NCBI GenBank assembly: GCA_030614945.1
Contig: JAUXAH010000065.1
Coordinates: 1-8,639 of the forward strand
Reading direction: 5' to 3'
Source: Phycisphaerae bacterium
GTDB taxonomy: Bacteria; Planctomycetota; Phycisphaerae; Sedimentisphaerales; SG8-4
DNA length: 8,639 bases
Below, piece by piece: positions 1-5,101 of this stretch. The first letter of the stretch is position 1. Every line of letters starts with the position of its first letter. Made by a program: the position numbers and the translations under genes. Under the pieces are notes generated by a model. That model had not been told where the DNA came from and did no database searches. It saw nothing but the letters and a program-made list of their open reading frames with translations.

Positions 1-141
1 AATGATGTCGATGACGACCCTGACGTTGATCTCATGTAGGGCGGTGTCCTCGTTGTCGGCGTAAACCTTGATGTAGGTGCCACGGGCGGGGACCTGGTGA
101 TCATCAGAAAGGATGAGATGGGCGTCGTCGCCAACGATGTA
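1..141. repeat. Terminal direct repeat, left copy (circular closure)
   Basis: These bases are identical to the last 141 bases of the window. The identity stops exactly at the window end, and 141 is a common assembler k-mer size, so this is best read as the overlap left when a circular genome is assembled as a linear contig, not as a biological terminal repeat. Removing one copy gives a circle of 8498 bp. The repeat lies within a minus-strand gene that reads without interruption through the junction. Confidence 0.93.
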
Positions 142-369
142 GTCCCTGTGGCCGTAGGTACGGAATACGTTGGTGCCCTGGGGTTCACCGGTGGGGGGAG
201 CCGTGGGATCCTCGGAGAGAAAAATTCGGATTTTGAGCTTGTTCTCACAGCCGAGGGCGAAGTCGATCTGATGTTCGCGGACCACGTAGGGGAAGTTGAG
301 GCGGGATCCGACCAGGGTCTTATCGGAGTTGGCGTTGACCGTATCGTGGAAGGCAAGGAGCTGGTACAT
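1..369 (-). CDS. Beta-rich putative minor capsid protein (N-terminal part; continues across the circle junction)
   Basis: ATG at 367-369 follows GGAGG at a 7-nt spacing. The frame is open to base 1 and continues in the repeat copy at the right end, stopping at TAG 8481-8483. After circularisation it is 128 aa; this entry holds codons 1-123. It is not detectable as an ORF in the linear window because it is split. The protein begins MYQLLAFHDTV and has alternating hydrophobic/polar strands with Gly/Pro/Asn turns (for example KLKIRIFL, GTYIKVYAD, EINVRVVIDII), no signal peptide and no TM segment. This suggests a single small beta-sandwich, about the size of the protein at 7383-7796. It lies between the glycosyltransferase-like gene (2 nt upstream) and the lectin-like gene in the virion operon, so a virion vertex or minor capsid role is inferred. 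I recognise no specific family. Confidence 0.8.
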   Translation of the reverse strand, partial: MYQLLAFHDTVNANSDKTLVGSRLNFPYVVREHQIDFALGCENKLKIRIFLSEDPTAPPTGEPQGTNVFRTYGHRDYIVGDDAHLILSDDHQVPARGTYIKVYADNEDTALHEINVRVVIDII

Positions 370-371
370 GA

Positions 372-980
372 TTAAGCCTCCAGGATTGAGCCGTCCGCGG
401 TGATGTGGCCGCAGCGGACGGCGGTGTTGAGATACAAAGATGTTCCCATCTGCCGCATGGCTTTAGAGAAGTCGACATCGATGCCGTCGGTAAATTCGTG
501 GCTGGCCAGGCAGTCACGGTGAATGAGAATACAGCCGAAGCAGAGCTCCAGTAGGGAAATGACGTCACCGTAGAGAAAGTCGGTACCCTGGCGAATCGAG
601 CGGTCATCGGAAGTACGGTCCGGGTCGGTATCTGGAATCCGAGCAGCATACCGAGCAGTGCCGGCGGTCTCGGGGCGAAGGAGGTAGAGGCCGGAGGTGA
701 TCTTGTGGCCACAGCCGGCAAGAGCGAGCAGGGTATCAGGAGGGACGACAATATCATCCTCGACATTGAGCAGCCAATCGTATTCACATCCGAGAACCAC
801 CGCTCGAGATCTCCGGAGCTTACAGGAAATGTTCCCTGGGTGGCGGGGTGCGTCGTGCGGGTTACCGGTAGTCAGGAGGTAGTCGACGGTGAAAGGACCG
901 TGGTCGATCGCGAACCAGGAGTCGTGAGCCGTGGGGAGCGAGCGGTTGACGGGAACGTGAAATAGAACCTTTTGGGCCAT
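372..980 (-). CDS. GT-A fold glycosyltransferase-like protein (GT2-like)
   Basis: The protein is 202 aa and cytoplasmic, with no TM segment. Landmarks run in the order expected for compact GT-A enzymes: an N-terminal beta strand (KVLFHVPVN), a DxD-like EDD at residues 74-76 inside LLNVEDDIVVPPDTL (metal/nucleotide-sugar binding), GLYLLR at 97-102, a hydrophobic CFGCILIHRD stretch at about 147-156, a DVDF acidic motif at 168-171 and a terminal CGH at 190-192. Families with this layout transfer a sugar from a nucleotide donor; the acceptor cannot be read from sequence. It is shorter than most GT2 enzymes. The ATG sits 1 nt after the capsid stop (TAG-G-ATG) with no clear Shine-Dalgarno, so translation is probably coupled to the capsid gene. 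The position suggests modification of the virion or of host surface glycans during morphogenesis (inference). Confidence 0.78.
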   Translation of the reverse strand: MAQKVLFHVPVNRSLPTAHDSWFAIDHGPFTVDYLLTTGNPHDAPRHPGNISCKLRRSRAVVLGCEYDWLLNVEDDIVVPPDTLLALAGCGHKITSGLYLLRPETAGTARYAARIPDTDPDRTSDDRSIRQGTDFLYGDVISLLELCFGCILIHRDCLASHEFTDGIDVDFSKAMRQMGTSLYLNTAVRCGHITADGSILEA

Positions 981-981
981 C

Positions 982-1947
982 CTAGACGGCGACGAGCTCG
1001 ACGGGCAGAATCCGGGACGCGGTCTGATCGCCTGCGTTTATGCGCAACTTGACGCTGGATTTCCCCTTGGTGTCGAAGATGTAAGAGTCATCACCGAGAG
1101 GGTCAAAGTCCATGTAGGCGTGATGTTCGAGGTCAGTGGCGACAACTTCCTCACCGGCGGTGTCAGCGCTCTGAGCGTATGCGGTGGCGACGTTCTCGAG
1201 GTGAATCTTCTCACTCCATGCGACGGGGGGGAAGATCCGTTCCATAAGGGCGTTATGCAGGGTCTCCCAATTAGTCTTGCCGAAGTACTGCTCGTCGTTG
1301 TCGACCAGGAACTTGAGGTAGTCAAAGGTGGTGGTCCAGGCGGTGGTGACGGGGACGGTGGCGGACCAGAGGAGCAGGGCGAGGTAGAGGTTGCCGATGG
1401 GGAGGTCGACGTCGTACTCACCGGTGGCGGGGGGAGTGGTGTCAAGGGTGGTGCACTTGAGGTGGCGCCTTGGAGATGCAGCGGGTAGCTCGATGGTCTC
1501 GATCTGCATGATAGAGCCGTCATAGCCGGTGGCGGCGATGTCAATGGTGTATTTGAGGGTGAGCTCGCCTTTTCGGGTAGCAGGGAAGCACTCGGCAGGG
1601 TCGAAGAGACGGCGGCCGAATGGAACCTTTAGGGTGATGAAGCGCGTTGCGTCGTCGGTGTTGATGATGTTTCCCATCATGGGAATCTGCTTGAGTAGGA
1701 GACAGTTGAGGGCAAATAGGTCGACTCCGGAGAGGCTTAGGACGGCGGAGCCGAAGTGGAGCACTTCGATCTTCGTGAGGGCGCCGAGCATCTGGGCGAG
1801 GGTGGCCTTGGTATTAGCGCCGGCATTGAGGCACTTGAAAGTGAGATCGATGTGGGATAGGGGACGGATGGGGAGATCCTCTGTAAAAGTCCCGTCTGCA
1901 GCTGGGGTCTCGTCCTGTACCAGGACGGACTTGAAAAACTCAGCCAT
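982..1947 (-). CDS. Candidate major capsid protein, double jelly-roll type
   Basis: The protein is 321 aa, the longest in the genome, with a very strong ribosome site (TAAGGAGG, 7 nt before ATG). It is rich in predicted beta strands without TM helices or a signal peptide. It divides into two halves of similar size, each carrying a Pro-Gly turn after a beta strand: VPFGRRLFD at about 108-116 and DLPIGNLYL at about 181-189. That is compatible with two fused jelly rolls. Length, high expression signals and position after a small basic protein fit major capsid proteins of PRD1/PM2/FLiP-like phages, typically about 270-400 aa. The assignment rests on architecture and context, not on a recognised signature; fold prediction would settle it. 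Another abundant virion protein is the main alternative. The gene is followed by the glycosyltransferase-like gene after 1 nt. Confidence 0.62.
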   Translation of the reverse strand: MAEFFKSVLVQDETPAADGTFTEDLPIRPLSHIDLTFKCLNAGANTKATLAQMLGALTKIEVLHFGSAVLSLSGVDLFALNCLLLKQIPMMGNIINTDDATRFITLKVPFGRRLFDPAECFPATRKGELTLKYTIDIAATGYDGSIMQIETIELPAASPRRHLKCTTLDTTPPATGEYDVDLPIGNLYLALLLWSATVPVTTAWTTTFDYLKFLVDNDEQYFGKTNWETLHNALMERIFPPVAWSEKIHLENVATAYAQSADTAGEEVVATDLEHHAYMDFDPLGDDSYIFDTKGKSSVKLRINAGDQTASRILPVELVAV

Positions 1948-1961
1948 TGTAGAACCTCCTT

Positions 1962-1978
1962 AGGGGCTAACCGCCCCT
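1962..1978. promoter_or_regulatory. Hairpin at stop codon between 141-aa gene and capsid gene
   Basis: The inverted repeat AGGGGC-TAACC-GCCCCT has perfect 6-bp arms. It spans the stop codon of the upstream gene and lies directly before the TAAGGAGG ribosome site of the capsid gene. No T-run follows, so it is not an intrinsic terminator. It could set an mRNA processing point or tune capsid translation (inference). Confidence 0.45.
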
Positions 1979-2392
1979 GACTTTGAGCTCATGAAGAGCT
2001 GTACCCATAGCGAGGACGCGCTCGTAGTTACGAGGGTCGCCCTTGGGGAATTTCTCGGGAAGAACTGTCCGCTCGATGACGTCACGATACGGGCCGAAGC
2101 CGCGCTCGTAGTCGGGAGCAGCAATCCCGACGCCCTCGGACCATCTGCGGGGCCCGAGCTTGGTGGCGCGATCCTTCCATTTAGCGGTACCGGCTTTGGC
2201 AACACCGGCGCCGAATCGGCCCTGGGCAGCCGCTTCGGTGACGCCCGTGCGGTAGCGGTCTTCAGCGGCCTTGGTGGCGGTCTCCCAATCGACTTTGGGA
2301 TCCTCGACACCACGACGGTAGTCCTCGGTCCGGCCGGGGACCACACGGCGCCACTTTTCGGCGATTTCTCTGGTAGGTTTGATGGCAGGCAT
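1967..2392 (-). CDS. Basic repeat protein of the virion operon (unknown family)
   Basis: The protein is 141 aa. I chose ATG at 2390-2392 because GGAGG lies 7 nt before it; an in-frame GTG at 2410 would place the ribosome site inside the gene. The protein is Lys/Arg-rich and mostly helical. It contains five copies of an aromatic-x-x-Gly-Val/Phe motif at about residues 25-29 (YRRGV), 47-51 (YRTGV), 60-64 (FGAGV), 84-88 (WSEGV) and 95-99 (YERGF), with conserved Trp at 36, 72 and 84. The C-terminal part carries a GDPRNYERV segment. It is the first gene after promoter P3 and directly precedes the capsid gene. A structural, scaffold or genome-binding role is inferred from basic charge and position; I cannot name a family. 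Confidence 0.75.
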   Translation of the reverse strand: MPAIKPTREIAEKWRRVVPGRTEDYRRGVEDPKVDWETATKAAEDRYRTGVTEAAAQGRFGAGVAKAGTAKWKDRATKLGPRRWSEGVGIAAPDYERGFGPYRDVIERTVLPEKFPKGDPRNYERVLAMGTALHELKVRGG

Positions 2393-2409
2393 TGTAACAC
2401 CTCCTTTCA

Positions 2410-2438
2410 CACCTGAGCAGGTGCAACTAATTGTTGCA
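2410..2438. promoter_or_regulatory. Twin inverted repeats in the leader of the virion operon
   Basis: Two adjacent perfect inverted repeats share bases at their border: CACCTG-AG-CAGGTG at 2410-2423 and TGCAAC-TAATT-GTTGCA at 2422-2438. The second overlaps the proposed -10 of P3 (2430-2435); the first lies in the early transcript upstream of the ribosome site. Symmetry and position fit an operator for a dimeric regulator. The genome itself encodes XRE-like, AbrB-like and ParB-like proteins that could bind here (inference). Confidence 0.5.
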
Positions 2439-2459
2439 GTTTAGAGGGGAGGGTGTCAA
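2430..2459 (-). promoter_or_regulatory. Promoter P3 of the virion operon
   Basis: On the minus strand a perfect -35 TTGACA (2454-2459) is followed after 18 bp by AACAAT (2430-2435, 4 of 6 matches to the -10 consensus). The -35 is embedded in CTTGACAC, the same octamer as in P1 and P2. It lies between the PD-(D/E)XK-like gene and the first virion gene. The weaker -10 suggests that activation or regulation is needed. Confidence 0.6.
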
Positions 2460-2476
2460 GGGAATCCGGCGGGGGG

Positions 2477-2881
2477 TCAGAGGGGAAACTCGTAGATGGT
2501 GATGGCGAAGTGATCGAAGAGAAAGCGCTCGTCTGGCCACGCCTTGGTGGTGAGGATGGCAAGATCACAGGGGCGGGGGTCGCGGGTCTGGCGCTGGTAG
2601 AGCAAGCGGTAGCAGAGGAGCTGACCGACCTGGCTCATCGATGCGCGGGGTCGGATCTCAAATATACAGATCTTGTCCGGGAGCTGGCCGATGACATCGA
2701 TGCGCTTCTGTGAGAGGTAGAGCTGTTGGCGCTTTTCGTCGTCGGTCAAGGAGTCGCGACCAGGTCTGCCCTGGCCCACGTGGAGGTCGTAAAGATATCG
2801 GTCCCAATCGTGTTCGTGGGCGGTAAGGAACTTGCGCCACAGGACGCGTTCTTCAAATAGGAGATGGGGAAATTGGCTCAC
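2477..2881 (-). CDS. PD-(D/E)XK nuclease-like protein
   Basis: The protein is 134 aa and starts with GTG at 2879-2881, overlapping the ParB stop as GTGA. AAAGGA lies upstream at usable spacing. The core reads RIDVIG (Asp62), then a beta strand ending in EIR (Glu75, Arg77), then SMSQVGQLLCY with Gln87 and Tyr91 in the next helix. This is the order of the PD-(D/E)XK fold: Asp, Glu-x-Lys, then a Gln in the following helix. The usual catalytic Lys is Arg here, so activity may be altered or lost. An N-terminal Glu/Trp helix (EERVLWRKFL) resembles small phage proteins of this type. Possible roles are DNA processing in replication or defence against host DNA; neither can be decided from sequence. 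It is the last gene before P3. Confidence 0.62.
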   Translation of the reverse strand: MSQFPHLLFEERVLWRKFLTAHEHDWDRYLYDLHVGQGRPGRDSLTDDEKRQQLYLSQKRIDVIGQLPDKICIFEIRPRASMSQVGQLLCYRLLYQRQTRDPRPCDLAILTTKAWPDERFLFDHFAITIYEFPL

Positions 2882-3675
2882 GGGGAGTCCTTTTTGTCGA
2901 GGTTACGCATGGTGTCCTGGATGGCGGTGAAGCAGCCGGCGCAGATGGAGAGGACTTGGCAGTCTTCGGGGGGGTAGTCATCGCCGCAGATCTCGCAGGA
3001 GCGAAGGGAGGGGGGGATCGCGGTGGTGGGCTGCGACCCCCCTGGAAAAGAAGTAGCCGGCTCGGCAGGTGCCGGCTGTCGGGACTGGAGATCTTGAAGC
3101 CAACCCTGCAGGGTGCGCAGCGATGCACCGCTGTCGAGGGCGAGGCGAAGATAGCGCAGACGCAAGGATGGAGAAGGAAACTTAGCGAGCAGGTGCGCAG
3201 CTTTGAGTCCAATGTGGCCCGCACGAAGGGCGTCCTGGATCTCATCATCGAAGTCGAGGAGGCGAATGAGGCGGTTGATGATGGTATCGGACAGGGAAAG
3301 GCGGCGGGCGAGCTCTCTCTGGGAGCAGCCGAAGGATTCGAGGAGGGACTTGTAGTACCGGGCGCGGTCAATAGGGTTGATGGACTCGCGCTGGTCGTTC
3401 TCGGCAGCCTGGACCAGGAGTGCTTGAGTGTCGTCGAGGTCACGGATGATGGCGGGGATATTGGGCCATTGGAGGCGTTTGGCAGCGTACAGGCGGCGGT
3501 GGCCAACGACGAGCTCGTAGCGATCACCTTTGGGGCGGACGATGACGGGTTCGATGAGTCCTGTGTCCTGGATGGAGTGTGCGAGCTCCTCGAGGGTATC
3601 CTCGTAGACCTCGGACCTCATGCAGAGGGCGGGTTCATCTATGAGTTCGAGTGATAGGGAGTTGACGCGCTCCAT
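2878..3675 (-). CDS. parB-like: ParB/Spo0J-like DNA-binding protein with C-terminal Cys-rich zinc finger
   Basis: The protein is 265 aa. ATG at 3673-3675 is preceded by AGGTGA and lies inside the end of the AbrB-like gene (41-nt overlap). Residues 37-48 (DTGLIEPVIVRP), the GHRR box at 58-61 and AAENDQRESINP at about 90-101 are the three conserved ParB N-domain boxes, in CTP-binding ParB proteins the nucleotide pocket. A helix-turn-helix follows at about 117-140 (SQRELARRLSLS). The C-terminus, after a Pro-rich linker, carries C227-x2-C230, C239 and C245-x2-C248, a likely zinc site replacing the usual dimerisation domain. No ParA gene is present, so it may act as a KorB/Noc-like regulator or spreading clamp, or use host ParA, rather than in a full partition system (inference). 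It overlaps the next gene by GTGA. Confidence 0.85.
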   Translation of the reverse strand: MERVNSLSLELIDEPALCMRSEVYEDTLEELAHSIQDTGLIEPVIVRPKGDRYELVVGHRRLYAAKRLQWPNIPAIIRDLDDTQALLVQAAENDQRESINPIDRARYYKSLLESFGCSQRELARRLSLSDTIINRLIRLLDFDDEIQDALRAGHIGLKAAHLLAKFPSPSLRLRYLRLALDSGASLRTLQGWLQDLQSRQPAPAEPATSFPGGSQPTTAIPPSLRSCEICGDDYPPEDCQVLSICAGCFTAIQDTMRNLDKKDSP

Positions 3676-3826
3676 GGGTCACCTGTAACTTACGGACGAA
3701 AAAGCCGTCCTTGAGGCGCTTGACAACGACCTGTTCACCATAGGCAAGGTCGAGCTCGAGCACGAAGGGTCGGGGTATGGTGATCACGTGAGATTTACCG
3801 AGCTTTATGATCGATCGGACAAACAT
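3635..3826 (-). CDS. AbrB/SpoVT-type swapped-hairpin DNA-binding protein
   Basis: From the ATG at 3826 the protein is 63 aa. Its first ~47 residues (MFVRSIIKLGKSHVITIPRP, then FVLELDLAYGEQVVVKRLKDG) match the AbrB/MazE N-terminal pattern: strand, loop with LGKS, IPRPF, helix, GEQVVV strand. Such proteins bind DNA as dimers and repress transcription. The start is uncertain. A GTG at 3917-3919 in the same frame would add 31 residues and overlap the previous stop by one base (TAGTG), but neither start has a clear Shine-Dalgarno. I prefer 3826 because it matches the domain boundary and leaves room for the palindromes just upstream. The end overlaps the ParB-like start by 41 nt. Confidence 0.72.
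   Translation of the reverse strand: MFVRSIIKLGKSHVITIPRPFVLELDLAYGEQVVVKRLKDGFFVRKLQVTHGARQLPITRTHR
3784..3791. promoter_or_regulatory. Possible parS-like core (TCACGTGA)
   Basis: This 8-bp perfect palindrome equals the centre of the classical ParB-binding parS consensus (TTCACGTGAA core). It lies in the gene directly upstream of the ParB-like gene. The outer parS bases are not conserved and the stretch is coding, so chance is a real alternative. Confidence 0.25.
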
Positions 3827-3845
3827 ACGGTCGCCGTATATACGG
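3825..3845. promoter_or_regulatory. Palindrome cluster at the AbrB-like start codon
   Basis: Three alternately inverted copies of ATACGG lie here: ATACGG (3825-3830), CCGTAT (3834-3839) and ATACGG (3840-3845). Together they form a perfect 12-bp palindrome CCGTATATACGG (3834-3845) and an overlapping inverted repeat with 3-nt spacer. They cover the ATG at 3826. A further palindrome, GGGGATCCCC, follows at 3847-3856. An autoregulatory operator is plausible; if the upstream GTG is the true start, these bases are coding. Confidence 0.42.
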
Positions 3846-3918
3846 AGGGGATCCCCCACGCCCCTTACCAGATAGGAAGTGCTGGAGTGGAGGGAGGGGG
3901 AGCCAATAGGGATCCCCA

Positions 3919-4080
3919 CTAACAGCCGAGCAGTACCCGGATGAAGGAGATAACCTCGTCGTCCCAGTCGTTGGAGGTATGTTCAGCAGCTTCCTGGAGC
4001 TCGGAGAGTTTCTGACAGAGAGCCTGGCGGAGCTCCGGAGACATTAAGCGGATGAGCCTGAGTAGGAAGGAAAAAAGCAT
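3919..4080 (-). CDS. Small protein, 53 aa, unknown
   Basis: This gene is too short for routine ORF calling but well supported. ATG at 4078-4080 is preceded by AAGGAGG at ideal spacing; the stop TAG is at 3919-3921. The N-terminus is hydrophobic with Arg (MLFSFLLRLIRLM), followed by an amphipathic, acidic helical part (KLSELQEAAEHTSNDWDDE) and a short hydrophobic end (FIRVLLGC). It could be a membrane-associated or helical adaptor protein. It is the second gene after P2, 20 nt after the small membrane protein gene. I recognise no family. Confidence 0.68.
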   Translation of the reverse strand: MLFSFLLRLIRLMSPELRQALCQKLSELQEAAEHTSNDWDDEVISFIRVLLGC

Positions 4081-4100
4081 GGGTGCCTCCTTGTGATGGG

Positions 4101-4256
4101 TTAAGGTCCGGGTACGATTGGGGGTTCAGCGCTGTAAGTTTGGGTGGTGGTATTAGAGCGAGTGGGGAACAGGTGATGAGCGAGGCGGGGGAAGAAGGCG
4201 AAGGCGAGGGCGTCGAGGAGCATGAGGGTAAAGACAAGGTCACGGGCGATTCTCAT
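4101..4256 (-). CDS. Small single-pass membrane protein, 51 aa
   Basis: ATG at 4254-4256 is preceded by AAGGAGG with 6-nt spacing, so I reject the longer in-frame start at 4304, which lies upstream of the promoter. The protein has one TM helix at about residues 6-24 (DLVFTLMLLDALAFAFFP) behind a basic start, then a basic patch and a Thr/Pro-rich polar tail. It is the first gene after promoter P2. Candidate roles are a virion membrane protein or a lysis/holin-like factor; neither is shown by sequence. Confidence 0.75.
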   Translation of the reverse strand: MRIARDLVFTLMLLDALAFAFFPRLAHHLFPTRSNTTTQTYSAEPPIVPGP

Positions 4257-4275
4257 GATATCCTCCTTTTTGGGG

Positions 4276-4304
4276 AGTATATAATTCGGATATCGGGGTG
4301 TCAA
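4276..4304 (-). promoter_or_regulatory. Promoter P2 (sigma70-type)
   Basis: On the minus strand a perfect -35 TTGACA (4299-4304), 17-bp spacer and -10 TATACT (4276-4281, 5 of 6 matches) lie just before the AAGGAGG of the small membrane protein gene. The -35 overlaps the TGA stop of the 69-aa gene. The predicted start near 4269 gives a leader of about a dozen bases. This is the best promoter in the genome and shows bacterial transcription. Confidence 0.85.
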
Positions 4305-4510
4305 GAGGGCTGGGAGTGGGGAACGGGAGAAACTTTGTCAGCGCGCACCCTGACAGCGGTTACGCCGGTGTGAAGTTTGACCCAAAGAGGACCGGAAGGA
4401 GCCTGATAAATTGTGATGATTTCGCCGGTGATCAGACCCAAGACAGGGTGATTATAGGTGACCATGTCGCCAACGGCCATGGGCCGGTGATTCGGTGATT
4501 TTTGAGGCAT
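4301..4510 (-). CDS. Small beta-barrel (SH3-like) protein, 69 aa, unknown
   Basis: ATG at 4508-4510 is preceded by AAGGGGGT. After a basic N-terminus, residues 12-60 form short alternating strands with the pattern VGDMVTYNHPVLGLITGEII and later WVKLHTG, VRVRADKV, typical of small SH3-like or KOW-like barrels that bind nucleic acid or protein. The gene lies directly downstream of the origin region; its stop overlaps the -35 of P2. Its own promoter is uncertain: GATAAT on the minus strand (4542-4547) is a fair -10 without a good -35. The function is not known. Confidence 0.68.
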   Translation of the reverse strand: MPQKSPNHRPMAVGDMVTYNHPVLGLITGEIITIYQAPSGPLWVKLHTGVTAVRVRADKVSPVPHSQPS

Positions 4511-4677
4511 GATAGAGACCCCCTTAGTTTACATAATGGCTATTATCGGACAGTAAATTAAATTTCAGCATGAGTAGAGACAGATGTGTATGAGGAGGAG
4601 GAGAAAGTTTAGGACGGCAAGAAAAGTCAACAGTTTCATAGTCAGATGGGAGGACCGAACCGGACCTGTAGGAAGAG

Positions 4678-4686
4678 TTATCCACA
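4678..4686 (+). promoter_or_regulatory. DnaA box TTATCCACA
   Basis: This is a perfect match to the bacterial DnaA box consensus TTATNCACA. It lies three bases before the first iteron palindrome and about 110 bp from the AT-rich tract. It implies use of host DnaA at this origin. Confidence 0.75.
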
Positions 4687-4688
4687 AA

Positions 4689-4753
4689 GGGGGTCATTTT
4701 GACCCCCATGGGGGGTCATAGTGACCCCCATAGAGGGGGTCATTTTGACCCCC
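4689..4753. repeat. Three palindromic iterons GGGGGTCA-N3-TGACCCCC
   Basis: Perfect 19-bp palindromes lie at 4689-4707 (spacer TTT), 4711-4729 (spacer TAG) and 4735-4753 (spacer TTT). Start-to-start distances are 22 and 24 bp, close to two helical turns, so dimers would bind on one face of the DNA. The likely ligands are the RepO-like or XRE-like proteins encoded just upstream. Intrinsic terminators are unlikely: no T-run follows and the unit is tandemly repeated. Confidence 0.82.
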
Positions 4754-4772
4754 ACAACATACAATAGAACAG

Positions 4773-4800
4773 ACACTATACAACATGGGAGAAATAGTGT
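4773..4800. repeat. Inverted repeat downstream of RepO-like gene
   Basis: ACACTAT (4773-4779) and ATAGTGT (4794-4800) are perfect 7-bp arms around a 14-nt loop, just after the stop of the RepO-like gene on the minus strand. It is AT-rich and lacks a T-run, so it is not a good terminator. It may belong to the origin. Confidence 0.4.
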
Positions 4801-4812
4801 TTTAAGAAGCGA

Positions 4813-5088
4813 TCAGTCAGGGGAGGAGACCTCATAATCGAATCCTCTTTTCTGTTTGGTTCTTTTCAGGAAACCCTTGAGAAGCAAGGACTTGACAGTA
4901 CGGAGAGCATGACGTTTACTGGTACCGACGCGGAGGGCAAACTGCCGGTAGGAAATGCGATCGGACTGCTTATCCCAGCCGGCAGTCTGACGAACAACGA
5001 CCAGGAGTGCCTTGAGCTCGTCCCCGGTGAGCTCGGGCATACAGGGGAAGAGCCAATCAGGCACGCGGGTATATTGACGGCGCGCCAT
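4813..5088 (-). CDS. Phage replication protein O-like winged helix protein
   Basis: The protein is 91 aa. The segment YTRVPDWLFP, then LTGDELKALLVVVRQTAGW and DKQSDRISYRQFALRVGTSKRHALRTVKSLLLKGFL, follows the N-terminal domain of phage replication protein O (RVPN-x-L..., Lt-x-x-E-x-k-vLl-ilRqT-GW, riSy-x-q-la...tG-skr-v...L...g-l). This domain is a winged helix that recognises origin iterons. Only the DNA-binding domain is present; the helicase-loading C-terminal part of lambda O is missing, so it probably recruits host replication factors through another partner. The gene ends 60 bp from three palindromic iterons. The ATG at 5088 has a weak ribosome site, 13 nt after the XRE-like gene, suggesting coupling. 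It is likely the replication initiator. Confidence 0.78.
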   Translation of the reverse strand: MARRQYTRVPDWLFPCMPELTGDELKALLVVVRQTAGWDKQSDRISYRQFALRVGTSKRHALRTVKSLLLKGFLKRTKQKRGFDYEVSSPD

Positions 5089-5101
5089 GGGGTAGCACCG
5101 G

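Larger units (their letters stand above)
4525..4800. other. Putative replication origin region
   Basis: This gene-free stretch of about 300 bp between the RepO-like gene and the 69-aa gene holds, in order, an AT-rich tract (4531-4566, including 15 bases of only A/T after CAG), a purine-rich GGAGGAGGAGA stretch (about 4593-4605), a perfect DnaA box (4678-4686), three palindromic iterons (4689-4753) and an imperfectly placed hairpin (4773-4800). DnaA box, iterons, AT-rich unwinding element and adjacent initiator gene is the layout of iteron-type plasmid and phage origins. Confidence 0.72.

Noticed and set aside
97..375. Plus-strand ORF of 92 codons
   Set aside because: It is the reverse complement of the split beta-rich gene, which has a strong ribosome site and continues across the circle junction.
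1446..1455. A further minus-strand TTGACA in the capsid gene
   Set aside because: No AT-rich -10 follows; it encodes Leu-Asp-Thr in the capsid protein.
1120..1488. Plus-strand ORF opposite the capsid gene, Gly/Glu/Val-rich
   Set aside because: Antisense shadow of C-rich coding; no ribosome site or domain.
4524..4709. Minus-strand ORF of 61 codons across the DnaA box and first iteron
   Set aside because: Its start lies at an iteron and has no ribosome site. Codon use is T-rich unlike neighbouring genes, and the translation shows no domain. The bases are better explained as origin.
4892..4920. Plus-strand TTGACA with TTTACT 17 bp downstream
   Set aside because: Inside the RepO-like coding region, -10 matches only 3 of 6, and no plus-strand gene follows.
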